DNA of 64,000 bases from the NCBI GenBank assembly GCA_021780695.1, contig JAJXYD010000004.1, forward strand, positions 61,144 to 125,143. The letters run 5' to 3'. Under the pieces are notes generated by a model. That model did no database searches, was not told where the DNA came from, and saw nothing but the letters and a program-made list of their open reading frames with translations. The translations under genes and the position numbers were made by a program. This stretch comes from Deltaproteobacteria bacterium. Its GTDB lineage: Bacteria > Desulfobacterota > Syntrophobacteria > Syntrophobacterales > Syntrophobacteraceae. Below are positions 27,465 to 36,975 of the stretch, one piece after another; the stretch's first letter is position 1, and each line of letters opens with the position of its first letter.

Positions 27465-29054
27465 CTAGGCCCCTTGCCCGGGCTGTTCAAAAAACTCTCT
27501 TGCGACCCGGCAGGTGGCAAGGTCTTCGCTGCATTGCAGAAAAGTGGGCAGAGTCCAGCTTCGACCGTCCCTGGCGATGAAAATATCGGCTGCTTCGGGC
27601 CCCCAGCTTCCGGCATGGTAGTTTGGAAAATCGGTAGTCCGCACCGACTTCCACACCTCGAGAATGGGGGCGATCACCTCCCAGGCCGTCTCGGTTTGAT
27701 CCGATCTCATAAAAAGCGTCGAATCTCCTCGCACGACATCGAGCAGGAGAGTCTCATAGGCCTCGGGAGAGCGGGTCTTGAACGCCTCCCGGTAGTAGAA
27801 CTGCATCATAACGGGCGCCAGGGCCATGCTGGGTCCGGGATGTTTTACCTCGAAGCGAAGCAGGATGCCTTCTTCGGGCTGGATGGCCATTACGATGCGG
27901 TTTGGGCGTGAATCGGCAAGGGCCGCCCCCGGAAATGCCTGATGGGGGACTGCGCGAAAGTGTATGCAAACCTCGGAGATCCTAGCCGGCAGGCGTTTGC
28001 CCGTGCGCAGGTAAAAAGGCACGTCCTGCCAGCGCCAGTTATCTACAAATAACCGCACGGCTGCAAAGGTTTCGGTCGAAGAATCGGGGGCAACCCCGGG
28101 TTCGGAACGGTAGGGCACGACTCTTTCGCCCCGGATGGAACCCGCTCCATATTGGCCGCGAACAGCGTTTTGTCCGACCTGGTCGGGCGCAATGGGTCGA
28201 ATGGCGCGCAAAACATCCACCTTTTTCTGGCGAACTTCATCGCTGTCAAAGGAGATGGGAGGCTCCATGGCTATAAGGCAAAGGATTTGGAGGAGGTGGT
28301 TTTGAATAATGTCGCGCAGAGCCCCCGCGCGCTCATAATAGCCGCTTCGGTGACCGATCCCCTCCTCTTCGGCCACGGTTATCTGCACGTGATCGATATA
28401 GCGGCGGTTCCAGATGGGCTCAAAGAGTGCGTTTCCGAAGCGAAAGGCCATGATGTTCTGGACGGTTTCCTTGCCCAGGTAGTGATCTATGCGGTAGATT
28501 TGGGATTCGAGGAAATGCTCGCCAAGGAACCTGTTGAGCTGACGGGCCGAATCGAGATCGTGGCCGAAGGGCTTTTCAACTACGATTCGCGCATGGCCGC
28601 GGTCGCGGTTGAGCTTCTCGCCCGCAAGCCCGCCCACTATGGGCTTGAACATGACGGGCGGCACAGCCAGGTAAAAGAGCCGAACGGCCTTTGCGGAAAA
28701 ACTCTCATCATAGGCGGCAAGCTCTGCGGCAATGGCTGCAAACCCCTGGGGATCGCTGAAATCGGCCTGCAGGAAAGAAACATTGGAGGCAAAATCCGTC
28801 CAATTTTTTTCATCCGCCTTGCCGGCGGCCGAAAATCGCTCCACCCCTTCCCTCAAGCGTTGACGGTAGGACTCCTCGCTAAAGTCCTTGCGTCCGGTCC
28901 CCAGGATTTTGAACTGAGGGGGGAGCCTGCGGTCGAGAAAAAGGCTGTAGAGGGCGGGAACGAGCTTTCGCCAGGTAAGATCGCCGTCGCCTCCGAAGAT
29001 AACGAACACCGTCGCCTTCGAAGGTATTGCCGTCGACAGGTTTGCAGCACTCAT
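27465..29054 (-). CDS. zwf: Glucose-6-phosphate 1-dehydrogenase
   Basis: NAD(P)-dependent oxidation of glucose-6-phosphate, entry to the oxidative pentose phosphate pathway. The N-terminal FVIFGGDGDLTWRKLVPAL is the GxxGDL(T/A)xRK dinucleotide motif and RIDHYLGKETVQN the substrate-binding active site. 529 residues. The ATG overlaps the tal stop (ATGA), so translation is coupled. Neither pgl nor gnd is in the window. Confidence 0.97.
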   Translation of the reverse strand: MSAANLSTAIPSKATVFVIFGGDGDLTWRKLVPALYSLFLDRRLPPQFKILGTGRKDFSEESYRQRLREGVERFSAAGKADEKNWTDFASNVSFLQADFSDPQGFAAIAAELAAYDESFSAKAVRLFYLAVPPVMFKPIVGGLAGEKLNRDRGHARIVVEKPFGHDLDSARQLNRFLGEHFLESQIYRIDHYLGKETVQNIMAFRFGNALFEPIWNRRYIDHVQITVAEEEGIGHRSGYYERAGALRDIIQNHLLQILCLIAMEPPISFDSDEVRQKKVDVLRAIRPIAPDQVGQNAVRGQYGAGSIRGERVVPYRSEPGVAPDSSTETFAAVRLFVDNWRWQDVPFYLRTGKRLPARISEVCIHFRAVPHQAFPGAALADSRPNRIVMAIQPEEGILLRFEVKHPGPSMALAPVMMQFYYREAFKTRSPEAYETLLLDVVRGDSTLFMRSDQTETAWEVIAPILEVWKSVRTTDFPNYHAGSWGPEAADIFIARDGRSWTLPTFLQCSEDLATCRVAREFFEQPGQGA

Positions 29055-30154
29055 AGGCCTCCGGATTTCTTTTGGATGTTTGCCATCAGGCTGTCGTAGG
29101 GTTTATTGAACTTCTCAATGCCTTCCTCTTCGAGCTTACGGGTCACCGCATCAATTTCTATCCCAAAGCCGGACAGTCTTGCAAGCAAGATTTGCGCCCG
29201 GTCGATATCTTCTTCTATTCGCGGTTTGGGGTCCCCGTGATCCCGGTATGCTTCAAGCGTTTGCATGGGCAGCGTATTTACCGTTTGGTCTCCGATAAGA
29301 GCCTCGACATATTTTGTGTCCGAATAGGCGGGGTCCTTTGAGCCCGTACTGGCCCACAGGAGCCGCTGAGGCGCGGCCCCCATCCCGGCAAGTTTTTCGA
29401 ACCGCTCGGAGCCAAAAATTTCCTTATAGCTCCGGTAGGCCAGCCGGGCGCTCGCTACGGCAATCCGGCCCCGAAGCATGCGGCCCTCGGCCGTCCCGGT
29501 TTTTTCGAGCAACGGATCGAGCATTGAGTCGATGCGGCTAAGGAAAAAACTGGCCACCGAAGAGATGCCGGCAACCGGCAAGCTTTTTGCCGCCCGCTCC
29601 TCAAGGCCTGCAATATAGGCATCGGCAACCATCCGGTAGCGCGGCAGTCCGAAAAGCAGGGTCACATTGACGTTTATGCCCTCTGCGATGAGGCGCCGAA
29701 CGGCCTTGAGCCCTTCCACGGTAGCCGGCACCTTGATCATCACGTTTGGCCTGGAAAGGGTCTTCCACAGGCGGCGCGCTTCCTCGACGGTGGCCTTATC
29801 GTCACGGGCCAGGTGAGGATTTACCTCGATGCTTACAAAACCGTCCCTGCCCTGGAGCCTGTCGTAGACCGGCCGCAGGATATCCGCGGCCTCTCCGACA
29901 TCTTGGGTTGCAAGGGCCTCAAATATCTCCGAGGCCTTTTTGCCCTCGCGCGCAAGTCCCCGGATAGTCTCGTCGTAAACATCGCTTCCCTCGATCGCCT
30001 GATCGAAAATAGTGGGATTGGACGTTATTCCCCGAAGACCGTCTTCTTCGATCAGCCGCAGCAATCCGCCCGATTGAAGGAGGCTGCGATGAATATAGTC
30101 GAGCCAGACGCTCTGGCCAAAAGAGCTCAATTTGAGCAAAGGATTTTCATTCAT
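29051..30154 (-). CDS. tal: Transaldolase (TalB-like, long form)
   Basis: Transfers dihydroxyacetone units between sedoheptulose-7-P and glyceraldehyde-3-P. It has SVWLDYIHRSLL, GITSNPTIFDQAI, FVSIEVNPHLARDD and the Schiff-base lysine in PNVMIKVPAT. 367 residues, the transaldolase type 2 length. It lies 18 bp after tkt and overlaps zwf. Confidence 0.96.
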   Translation of the reverse strand: MNENPLLKLSSFGQSVWLDYIHRSLLQSGGLLRLIEEDGLRGITSNPTIFDQAIEGSDVYDETIRGLAREGKKASEIFEALATQDVGEAADILRPVYDRLQGRDGFVSIEVNPHLARDDKATVEEARRLWKTLSRPNVMIKVPATVEGLKAVRRLIAEGINVNVTLLFGLPRYRMVADAYIAGLEERAAKSLPVAGISSVASFFLSRIDSMLDPLLEKTGTAEGRMLRGRIAVASARLAYRSYKEIFGSERFEKLAGMGAAPQRLLWASTGSKDPAYSDTKYVEALIGDQTVNTLPMQTLEAYRDHGDPKPRIEEDIDRAQILLARLSGFGIEIDAVTRKLEEEGIEKFNKPYDSLMANIQKKSGGL

Positions 30155-30172
30155 AAGTCAATTGAGTCCCCC

Positions 30173-32056
30173 CTATCTTCCGTAACCCGGAACCTGGAGG
30201 GCCTGGCTCTTTTTCCTCCACAGGACCTCTTTTACCTTTGCGACAATGGCCTTTTGAGATATCTGCTCAAAGTCGAGAAGCTCACCGGGAAGACCGCTTT
30301 TGGGCTTTTTTCGCACCGCCAGGCAATAGACCGGTACGCCCGTGGCTCCAAGAGCCGATCGCACCGCCTCTCCGATTCCACCCTCCGGATAGTGGTCCTC
30401 GACGGTTATGACAAGCCCTGTGGCCTTTGCGGCATCGAGCAGTCCCGCTTGGTCCAGGGGCTTGACGCTGTAGAGATCGATCACGCGAATGGCCACGCCC
30501 TCTTTTTTTAGTTCCTCCCAAGCGCCCAGGGCCTCATGGAGAGTAACTCCGGCTGCCACCACCGAGGCCACATCGCCTTCGCTTTTTCGCAGCACTTTGC
30601 TCCCGCCTATTTCAAATTCTTCCTTGGGACCGTAAAGAATCGGGGTATCCATTCTCGTGGTGCGGATGTATACGAGCCCCTCGTGAGCGGCGGCTTTTTC
30701 AACAAGACCATCGGTTGAAACCGCATCTCCCGGGTAGAGCACGACGCTGTCGGGAATGGCCCGGAACATGGCTATATCTTCCAGTCCCATTTGGGAGGGA
30801 CCGTCCTGGCCGATGGAGACACCCGCATGGGAGCCGACGAACTTGATATTGGCCTCCGAGTAGCGGCTCATGCGTATCTGGTCGTAGGCGCGGCTAAAAA
30901 AGGCGGCAAAGGTGGAAACGAAGGGAATCTTGGCGCTGCGCGCCAGACCGATCGCGGCTCCGACCATGTTCTGCTCGGCGATAAACATCTCGAAAAAGCG
31001 TTCCGGGTGGGCTTCTTTAAACGTCTCGGCCCCGGTGGAGTTACCAACCTCGCCATCGAGGCCGACAATTCGCGGAAATTGAGGATATAGCCGCGCAAGG
31101 GCTTTTCCATAGGCTTTCCTGGTCGCCATCGGCTTATCGGGTGGAAAATTTCTCTCCTGCGCCTCTACAGGCTCTGCTGCCTCCGGCCGGAGGTCTTCAG
31201 GCAATGAAATCTTTCCCCTGACCGACATGTCGATTTCGCCAAGTTCTTTGAGTGCCCTTTCGAGCTCACTACCGTCCAGCGCTTTCCCGTGCCAGCCGTT
31301 CTTATCCTCAAGGAAGGAAACCCCTTTGCCCTTGATCGTTCTTGCGATGATCATCACCGGTTCCTCGCTGCCAAGAGCCCTGTCGAAAGCATCCAGGACC
31401 TGCGGATAGGAATGGCCGTCTATAATTATGGTTTGCCACCCGAAGGCCGCCAGTCTTACCGCGTAACCGTCGAGATCGGAGCCCAGCATTGTCTCGCCAC
31501 GCTGCCCGAGCCTGTTGACATCGATTATCCCGATGAGGTTGTCGAGCTTGTAATGGGCCGCGATTTGAACGGCCTCCCACTGCGATCCTTCGGCCATCTC
31601 ACTGTCACCCAGGAGCACATAGGTTCGATAGGGAAGTCTATCGAGATACTTTGCATTCAATGCGGTCCCGACTCCAATGGAAAGCCCCTGGCCAAGGGAG
31701 CCGGTTGCGGCCTCGGTATAGCGGAAGGAGGCGGTCGGGTGGCCTTCAAGAGGGCTTCCAAACTGTCTATAGGTTCTAAGCTCCTCCTCGCTCACCGCTC
31801 CGGCAACCGCCCAGAGGGCGTAGAACAGAGGAGAGGCGTGCCCTTTGCTGAAAATCAGCCGGTCGTTGTTGGGGCTGTCCGGCTTAGCGAGGTCGTAGCG
31901 GAAGGCGCCCCCGAAAAGAAGGCCCCCCATGAGTTCGGTTGCCGAAAGAGAAGAGGTTGGATGTCCCGAACCCGCCCGGGTGGTCATCGAAAGACTGTGG
32001 TAGCGAATGAGCCTGCTTATTTTTTCAAGTTCTTCCAGTTTAGCCTGATCATACAT
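30173..32056 (-). CDS. tkt: Transketolase
   Basis: TPP-dependent enzyme of the non-oxidative pentose phosphate pathway, full length at 627 residues. Motifs: SGHPTSSLSATEL, GDSEMAEGSQWEA (TPP/Mg binding) with GIIDVNRLGQ, GLDGEVGNST in the pyrimidine domain and FIAEQNMVGAAIGLA. I place the start at ATG 32056 because GGAGG lies 9 bp upstream; a longer frame from 32092 lacks support. First gene of tkt-tal-zwf. Confidence 0.96.
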   Translation of the reverse strand: MYDQAKLEELEKISRLIRYHSLSMTTRAGSGHPTSSLSATELMGGLLFGGAFRYDLAKPDSPNNDRLIFSKGHASPLFYALWAVAGAVSEEELRTYRQFGSPLEGHPTASFRYTEAATGSLGQGLSIGVGTALNAKYLDRLPYRTYVLLGDSEMAEGSQWEAVQIAAHYKLDNLIGIIDVNRLGQRGETMLGSDLDGYAVRLAAFGWQTIIIDGHSYPQVLDAFDRALGSEEPVMIIARTIKGKGVSFLEDKNGWHGKALDGSELERALKELGEIDMSVRGKISLPEDLRPEAAEPVEAQERNFPPDKPMATRKAYGKALARLYPQFPRIVGLDGEVGNSTGAETFKEAHPERFFEMFIAEQNMVGAAIGLARSAKIPFVSTFAAFFSRAYDQIRMSRYSEANIKFVGSHAGVSIGQDGPSQMGLEDIAMFRAIPDSVVLYPGDAVSTDGLVEKAAAHEGLVYIRTTRMDTPILYGPKEEFEIGGSKVLRKSEGDVASVVAAGVTLHEALGAWEELKKEGVAIRVIDLYSVKPLDQAGLLDAAKATGLVITVEDHYPEGGIGEAVRSALGATGVPVYCLAVRKKPKSGLPGELLDFEQISQKAIVAKVKEVLWRKKSQALQVPGYGR

Positions 32057-32397
32057 CTCACAAATCCTCCAGGAGAAAACCTTTACATGCAAGTCGAAAA
32101 AACCCCTCCGCCATTTTGACGGCCAGACCCCGCCTCACAACGGCGATCCCTTATCCTTACTTTAAGCAGCACGGCCCGAAATTGCCTGAAAATAGTTTGA
32201 AAGCTACCCTAAGTTCCTAAATTTAGTGGGTAATCTTTCACAAGAAAGAACGGCCTTTTGCGCCTCGATCGGGTTTAAACCCCCTTTAGCCCTCTTAAAA
32301 GGCCCCACCCCGACATCCTTTTCTTGAGAAAGACAGGAGAGCGCGGTATTTTGTGGATGTTTTTTTAAGAACACTTTCCACGGCCCAAGAGAGAGAA
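32057..32397. other. Divergent intergenic region tkt / murI
   Basis: 341 bp with promoters expected in both directions, but no clear -35/-10 pair was found. It contains the perfect 12-bp palindrome GGGTTTAAACCC at 32271-32282, which may be a regulator site or chance. No gene or RNA was recognised. Confidence 0.4.
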
Positions 32398-33216
32398 ATG
32401 AGAGAAAAATCCATTGGCGTCTTTGATTCAGGCTTTGGCGGCCTGGACATTATGAAGGGGATCGTTCGGCAACTGCCCGACTATGATTTCGTCTATCTTG
32501 GCGATACGGCCCGCATGCCTTACGGGACAAGATCGGGTCAAATCATTTACGACTTTGCAAAAGAAGCGGTGGATTTTCTTTTTATGAAAAACTGCGAACT
32601 GGTGATTTTTGCCTGCAATACCGCTTCAAGCGATGCGCTCCACCGGATACAGGTCGAACACCTGCCCCGAAACCATGTGGGCAAGAGGGTGCTTGGAGTT
32701 CTCATTCCGGCCGCCGAAGTCGCCTGCCAGATGTCGAAAAACAATAAGATCGGAGTCATTGCCACTGCGAGCACCGTGAGATCGAAGTCCTTTATCCGGG
32801 AAATCACAAAAATAACTCCCGAGATGAAAATCTACCAGAATGCCTGCCCTCTCCTGGTGCCTCTTGTGGAAGCCGGAGAACAAAATTCGCAAATGACTGA
32901 GCTGGCTCTTAGAAAATATCTAAAGCCCCTTCTGGCTAAGGACATAGACACGTTGATTCTTGGCTGCACCCACTACGGACTTTTGGAATCGAAGATAAAA
33001 AAGATCGCGGGCAGAAAGGTTAAGATAATTTCGGAATCCAGGATCATCGGGGCCAAGCTCAAGGACTATCTGGAACGCCACCCGGAAATCGAAACAAGGC
33101 TGGCCAAAAACAAAAAACGCATCTTTTATTCCACGGATTTGACGGACAATTTCAGAAGGCTTGGCAGCAGGTTTTTCGGCGATAAAATCGAGGTGGAGAA
33201 GGCCGAGCTGAGGTAA
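32398..33216 (+). CDS. murI: Glutamate racemase MurI
   Basis: Makes D-glutamate for the MurD step. It starts IGVFDSGFGGLDIMK, with YLGDTARMPYG and the two catalytic cysteines in FACNTASS and LGCTHYGLL. I choose ATG 32398 (272 residues), preceded by AAGAGAGAG; a GTG at 32353 would add 15 residues not seen in the family. Single gene, convergent with the downstream PEP-synthase-like gene. Confidence 0.95.
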   Translation: MREKSIGVFDSGFGGLDIMKGIVRQLPDYDFVYLGDTARMPYGTRSGQIIYDFAKEAVDFLFMKNCELVIFACNTASSDALHRIQVEHLPRNHVGKRVLGVLIPAAEVACQMSKNNKIGVIATASTVRSKSFIREITKITPEMKIYQNACPLLVPLVEAGEQNSQMTELALRKYLKPLLAKDIDTLILGCTHYGLLESKIKKIAGRKVKIISESRIIGAKLKDYLERHPEIETRLAKNKKRIFYSTDLTDNFRRLGSRFFGDKIEVEKAELR

Positions 33217-33239
33217 TGTTTAATACGGGGCCGCGGCTT

Positions 33240-35627
33240 CTAGGGGCGGCCTGTGTCAATCGGCTCTTTTTTTCTTTGGCCCGGTTCCTTCTGCGGGGAG
33301 CCGGCAAAACGACTCCGCCGGCAAGGGCCTAGAAATCCCACCCCCTTTTGAAGCTCGCTGTCCAGGTAGACCTGTAGATAGCGCCCCTCGGAGCAGGCAG
33401 CCACATTTATTACCCGCACAATGGGGTTTGCGCGGGCATGCGGGTCCAAAGAGGCGATACAATCGGGAGAGTTTTTGAAAAAGTCCTCCCGAAACACCGT
33501 GCCGGGGCTTTCGGGATAGATCGCCACGGGAACGATGTTTGCCTCCACGAGATCGTTAAAAAAATGGGTGCCCAGGGAAGGCTCAGGGCTCGCCCCGACA
33601 TCCTTCACGGCTATTTCGGCAAGCACCCTGGTTCGATTTATGTCTTCGTAGCTGATCTTTACTCCCATCTTTACATCGTTTGTGCCCCATCTTCCAGGCC
33701 CGAAAAGGGCGTAAGTCCTGCCTTCCAGCAGGCGGTTCACTTTTCCCACGGCGTGCCCCACGGCCAGGCGCTCTTCAAAGGTCGCGATTGCGCCATAGGC
33801 TTGGGGATCAACGTAGACGATATATTCGATGTCTTCGACCTGGCTGCTGTAAAGCACGCTCGTGCAGGTAAAGAGCACCTCTTGCGGGTCGATTTCCTCT
33901 GGAATCGAAACTTTTTCCACAAGAGCACTCGCTGCCAGAGCGCGGCATTGCAGCACATAGAGCAGGCCGTCATCCCAGGCGAACTCGACTTCAACCGGGC
34001 GGCCGCAGGCCTGTTCGAGCCGGTGGAGAATCCTCTTTAGAAGCCCCGCGAGCACCGTTTTGGATAGAAGGTTGTCAAAAGTGACACAGGCGCTTAAAGT
34101 TTCGATTTTCTCCGTTTTAAAAAGAGGCGCTGCGAGGTGGCCCTCTTTTTCCGCCGACACGATGTAGTAGAGGTCCGGGGAAGTGATGGATTCAAAAAGC
34201 TCGGTTGCCGGAATCGTCTCGAGCGAGTTTGATTTAAGGTCCAGAACGTCCACCAGTTTCTGGGAATATTTCTTTATATCTTCCCCGCTCACTTCCGGGC
34301 GAAGAAGAGGATGGCTCAAGGGAACCATCCGAGGATAGTCTGGCCCTATGCGCTCAACCGCCCGCGTACCAAGACCGAAGACCATCCTGAGCAAACCGTC
34401 AGTTCTTACTATGCGCGGGGTCCAGCCGTACATGTTCTGCGAATAGGCCACCCCGGCCGCGGTAGGAAAAAAGTAGTCTCCATATCGCCTCCCGACTACC
34501 TTTTGGACAAGTATGGACATGCGTTCGTCGAAATCGAGCAGGTTGTGGTCCTTGCGGTAGAGAATGGCCCTGGGACTAAAGACGCTTGCGAGCACCTGCT
34601 TGAGACCGGTGCTGAATTCCGCCGTGCGTAGCTCGAGATCTCCCTGGTTGGCGATGAAAACCGAGTCGTATTTGCCCGAAAAAGTATAGCCCACGTTATC
34701 TTCGAGCAGGCTCGAAGAGCGGATTATGAGAGGATGCTCGCCTGTTTTTTGCAAAAAATCCCTAAACTGGGCGACCACGTCCGCAGGAAAGGACGCCCTT
34801 TGGATAGTTTCACAAATCTGGGTGAATTCCTCTTCGATGGTTTCAAGGTTTTTATATTTTTGCGAGTGGAGCCAGAAGAGGTTGTTAGTGTCAAGAAAAT
34901 CGGTCAGGAAACCGGAAGTGAAATAATAGGATTCGGGAATTCTGACGTATTTTTCAAATTCGGGGTCTCTATCGGCCAGGGCCGGTAAAATGATCTTGTA
35001 GGCCAAAAACATGCCCGCGGCCTTGCCGCCGATCCGGCCTTCCCGGCGGGGGTTGCGGATTATGCGATCCATCAGCTCGTCGATGTCGCGCATGGCGATA
35101 TGGTTTTTAGCCACTCCCAGAAACGGAAGCTGATCGGAAATAAAGCGGCTCAGCAGGCCGACGCGCACCCCCATCGATTCGCCGGGCCGTATAAAAAGGC
35201 TTCCCCGTGGGATCGCGCAAAATTCCTTTAACGCTTTTCCAATCCTGGCCGATGCGGCCCCCTCGGAATTCATGAGCCGGGTAAGGGTCCTGAAGGCCTC
35301 GCGCTTTCTTACCAGATTGATATGGTTTTCGACGTCCTCCCAGGAGAGATGGTGTGCAAAATAGACGTCGATAAGTATGCCCGTGATCTGTTTTATCGCC
35401 TGTTCGTCCACGGGCTCGCCAAGGGCTTCCAAAAGGAGCGCGGCGTCACCGCGAAGCGACTCCGCGTCCAGAAGGTCCCGTTTTTTCAAAACGGAGAAAA
35501 AAAGATCGCGGATCTCACCCATCAGGTGGGGATATTTTAGCATCTGCTCGTGGAGGCGATAAGCTCGCACAAGGTCTGTTGAGCCGATGTTTTGCGAAGA
35601 AAACCCCTCTTTTTGCTTCTGCGCCAT
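33240..35627 (-). CDS. PEP-synthase-like protein with pyruvate/PEP-binding domain only
   Basis: 795-residue protein. From about residue 195 to 570 it matches the PEP/pyruvate-binding ATP-grasp domain (IGGKAAGMFLAYKI, HPLIIRSSSLLEDN, TFSGKYDSVF, VEVEFAWDDGLLYVLQCRAL). The N-terminal 190 residues are alpha-helical and unrecognised. The last 200 (LFGPGRWGTNDVKMGVKISY, GTHFFNDLV) are not the swivelling phosphohistidine or PEP-binding barrel domains of PpsA. It is therefore unlikely to be a complete PEP synthase; an ATP-dependent phosphotransferase or regulator is possible. It starts 6 bp after gdhA in one operon. Confidence 0.75.
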   Translation of the reverse strand: MAQKQKEGFSSQNIGSTDLVRAYRLHEQMLKYPHLMGEIRDLFFSVLKKRDLLDAESLRGDAALLLEALGEPVDEQAIKQITGILIDVYFAHHLSWEDVENHINLVRKREAFRTLTRLMNSEGAASARIGKALKEFCAIPRGSLFIRPGESMGVRVGLLSRFISDQLPFLGVAKNHIAMRDIDELMDRIIRNPRREGRIGGKAAGMFLAYKIILPALADRDPEFEKYVRIPESYYFTSGFLTDFLDTNNLFWLHSQKYKNLETIEEEFTQICETIQRASFPADVVAQFRDFLQKTGEHPLIIRSSSLLEDNVGYTFSGKYDSVFIANQGDLELRTAEFSTGLKQVLASVFSPRAILYRKDHNLLDFDERMSILVQKVVGRRYGDYFFPTAAGVAYSQNMYGWTPRIVRTDGLLRMVFGLGTRAVERIGPDYPRMVPLSHPLLRPEVSGEDIKKYSQKLVDVLDLKSNSLETIPATELFESITSPDLYYIVSAEKEGHLAAPLFKTEKIETLSACVTFDNLLSKTVLAGLLKRILHRLEQACGRPVEVEFAWDDGLLYVLQCRALAASALVEKVSIPEEIDPQEVLFTCTSVLYSSQVEDIEYIVYVDPQAYGAIATFEERLAVGHAVGKVNRLLEGRTYALFGPGRWGTNDVKMGVKISYEDINRTRVLAEIAVKDVGASPEPSLGTHFFNDLVEANIVPVAIYPESPGTVFREDFFKNSPDCIASLDPHARANPIVRVINVAACSEGRYLQVYLDSELQKGVGFLGPCRRSRFAGSPQKEPGQRKKEPIDTGRP

Positions 35628-35633
35628 GAAGTT

Positions 35634-36887
35634 TTAAACCCAGCCCCGTAGTTTGCACGCCTCGGCCACTCTGGCAATGGCAACCAGATAAGCCGCCTCC
35701 CGTAAATCGCTTTTGTTTCGAAGGCTCATCTCGTGAACGCTCGAAAAGGCCTGGGTCATTCTCTGATCGAGCCTCCAGTGAACTTCCTGGAGTTCCCAAT
35801 AGAGGTTATAGGCGTTCTGGACCTGTTCGAAATAGGATACGGTAACGCCTCCGGCGTTGGCAAGAAAGTCGGGCAATACGATTATGCCCTTTTGATCGAG
35901 AATTGCGTCGGCTTCCGGAGTGGTGGGACCGTTGGCAAGCTCGCAGCATATCCTGCATTTGAGACTTTCCGCGTTGTCTGCCCGGATTACGTTTTCAAGG
36001 GCCGCGGGGAAAAGTACCGTTACCGGAAGTCCCAGAATTTCACCGTTTGTAATTTCGTCGGCATCGGGAAAGCCTTTAACGGCGCCGGTTCTAATTTTGT
36101 ACTCGACCAGAGCCGCGGCGCTTATGCCTTTTGGGTTGTAGACGCCTGACTTGGAATCGCAAGCCGCCACAAGCTTTAGACCGAGGATCTCCTCGCCCAG
36201 AAGAGCCGCGTTCATCCCCGCGTTGCCAAACCCCTGCACCGCCATCGGCGCGCCTTTCAAGTCGATTCCGGCTGTGGCGGCGGCCTCGCGCGTCACATAG
36301 ACCCCGCCCCTTGCCGTCGCATCCTGGCGGCCCTTGGAGCCCCCCAAGGCAAGGGGTTTTCCCGTTATCACCCCGGGATGGTTTTCCCCCAAAATGGTCT
36401 CATATTCGTCCATCATCCACGCCATTATCTGCGGGGTGGTGTAGACGTCGGGAGCCGGAACGTCCTTTGTGACGCCTATAGACCCCGCGATTGCCCGCAC
36501 ATAGGCCCGGGCAAGGCGCTCCTTTTCGGTTTCGGAAAGTTCCTTGGGATTGCAGACCACCCCGCCCTTGCCTCCCCCAAGAGGCAGGTCCACAACGGCG
36601 GTTTTCCAGGTCATCCAGGCCGAGAGAGCCCGCACCGTATCCATGGTCTCCTGGGGATGCCATCTGACGCCCCCTTTTGCCGGACCGCGCGCGGTGTTGT
36701 AGCGAATTCTAAACGCATGAAAGAGCCTGGTTGTCCCGTCGTCCATCTTTACCGGCAGGGTCGCCTTCAACTCACGCATAGGCCAACGGAGCAGTTCATG
36801 GGTCGCATCGTCTAACTCCAACTTTTCGGCCGCATGATCTATCTGCTGCTGGGCAATTGCAAACGCGTTAAACTGCTCTGTCTTCAT
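35634..36887 (-). CDS. Glutamate dehydrogenase (Glu/Leu/Phe/Val family)
   Basis: Oxidative deamination of glutamate or the reverse, 417 residues. The catalytic lysine region MTWKTAVVDLPLGGGKGGV, AMDEYETI-like region WMMDEYETILG, and the Rossmann motif VQGFGNAGM are clear; ELANGPTTPEAD and LPDFLANAGGVTVSYFE are family signatures. I choose ATG 36887, which has AGGAGC 5 bp upstream. A longer frame from 36998 would run into ispH. Followed directly by the PEP-synthase-like gene. Confidence 0.95.
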   Translation of the reverse strand: MKTEQFNAFAIAQQQIDHAAEKLELDDATHELLRWPMRELKATLPVKMDDGTTRLFHAFRIRYNTARGPAKGGVRWHPQETMDTVRALSAWMTWKTAVVDLPLGGGKGGVVCNPKELSETEKERLARAYVRAIAGSIGVTKDVPAPDVYTTPQIMAWMMDEYETILGENHPGVITGKPLALGGSKGRQDATARGGVYVTREAAATAGIDLKGAPMAVQGFGNAGMNAALLGEEILGLKLVAACDSKSGVYNPKGISAAALVEYKIRTGAVKGFPDADEITNGEILGLPVTVLFPAALENVIRADNAESLKCRICCELANGPTTPEADAILDQKGIIVLPDFLANAGGVTVSYFEQVQNAYNLYWELQEVHWRLDQRMTQAFSSVHEMSLRNKSDLREAAYLVAIARVAEACKLRGWV

Positions 36888-36975
36888 AGTTGCTCCTGTC
36901 TTATACACGGCTGTTGGCATTGAGCAAACCCCGGCCCCGGGGGGCAGGACGGGCTTCCTTGCCCAAAAAACCGTC

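Noticed and set aside
28152..29099. 315-codon plus-strand frame opposite zwf
   Set aside because: Antisense to an intact zwf with full catalytic motifs; composition fits a shadow frame.
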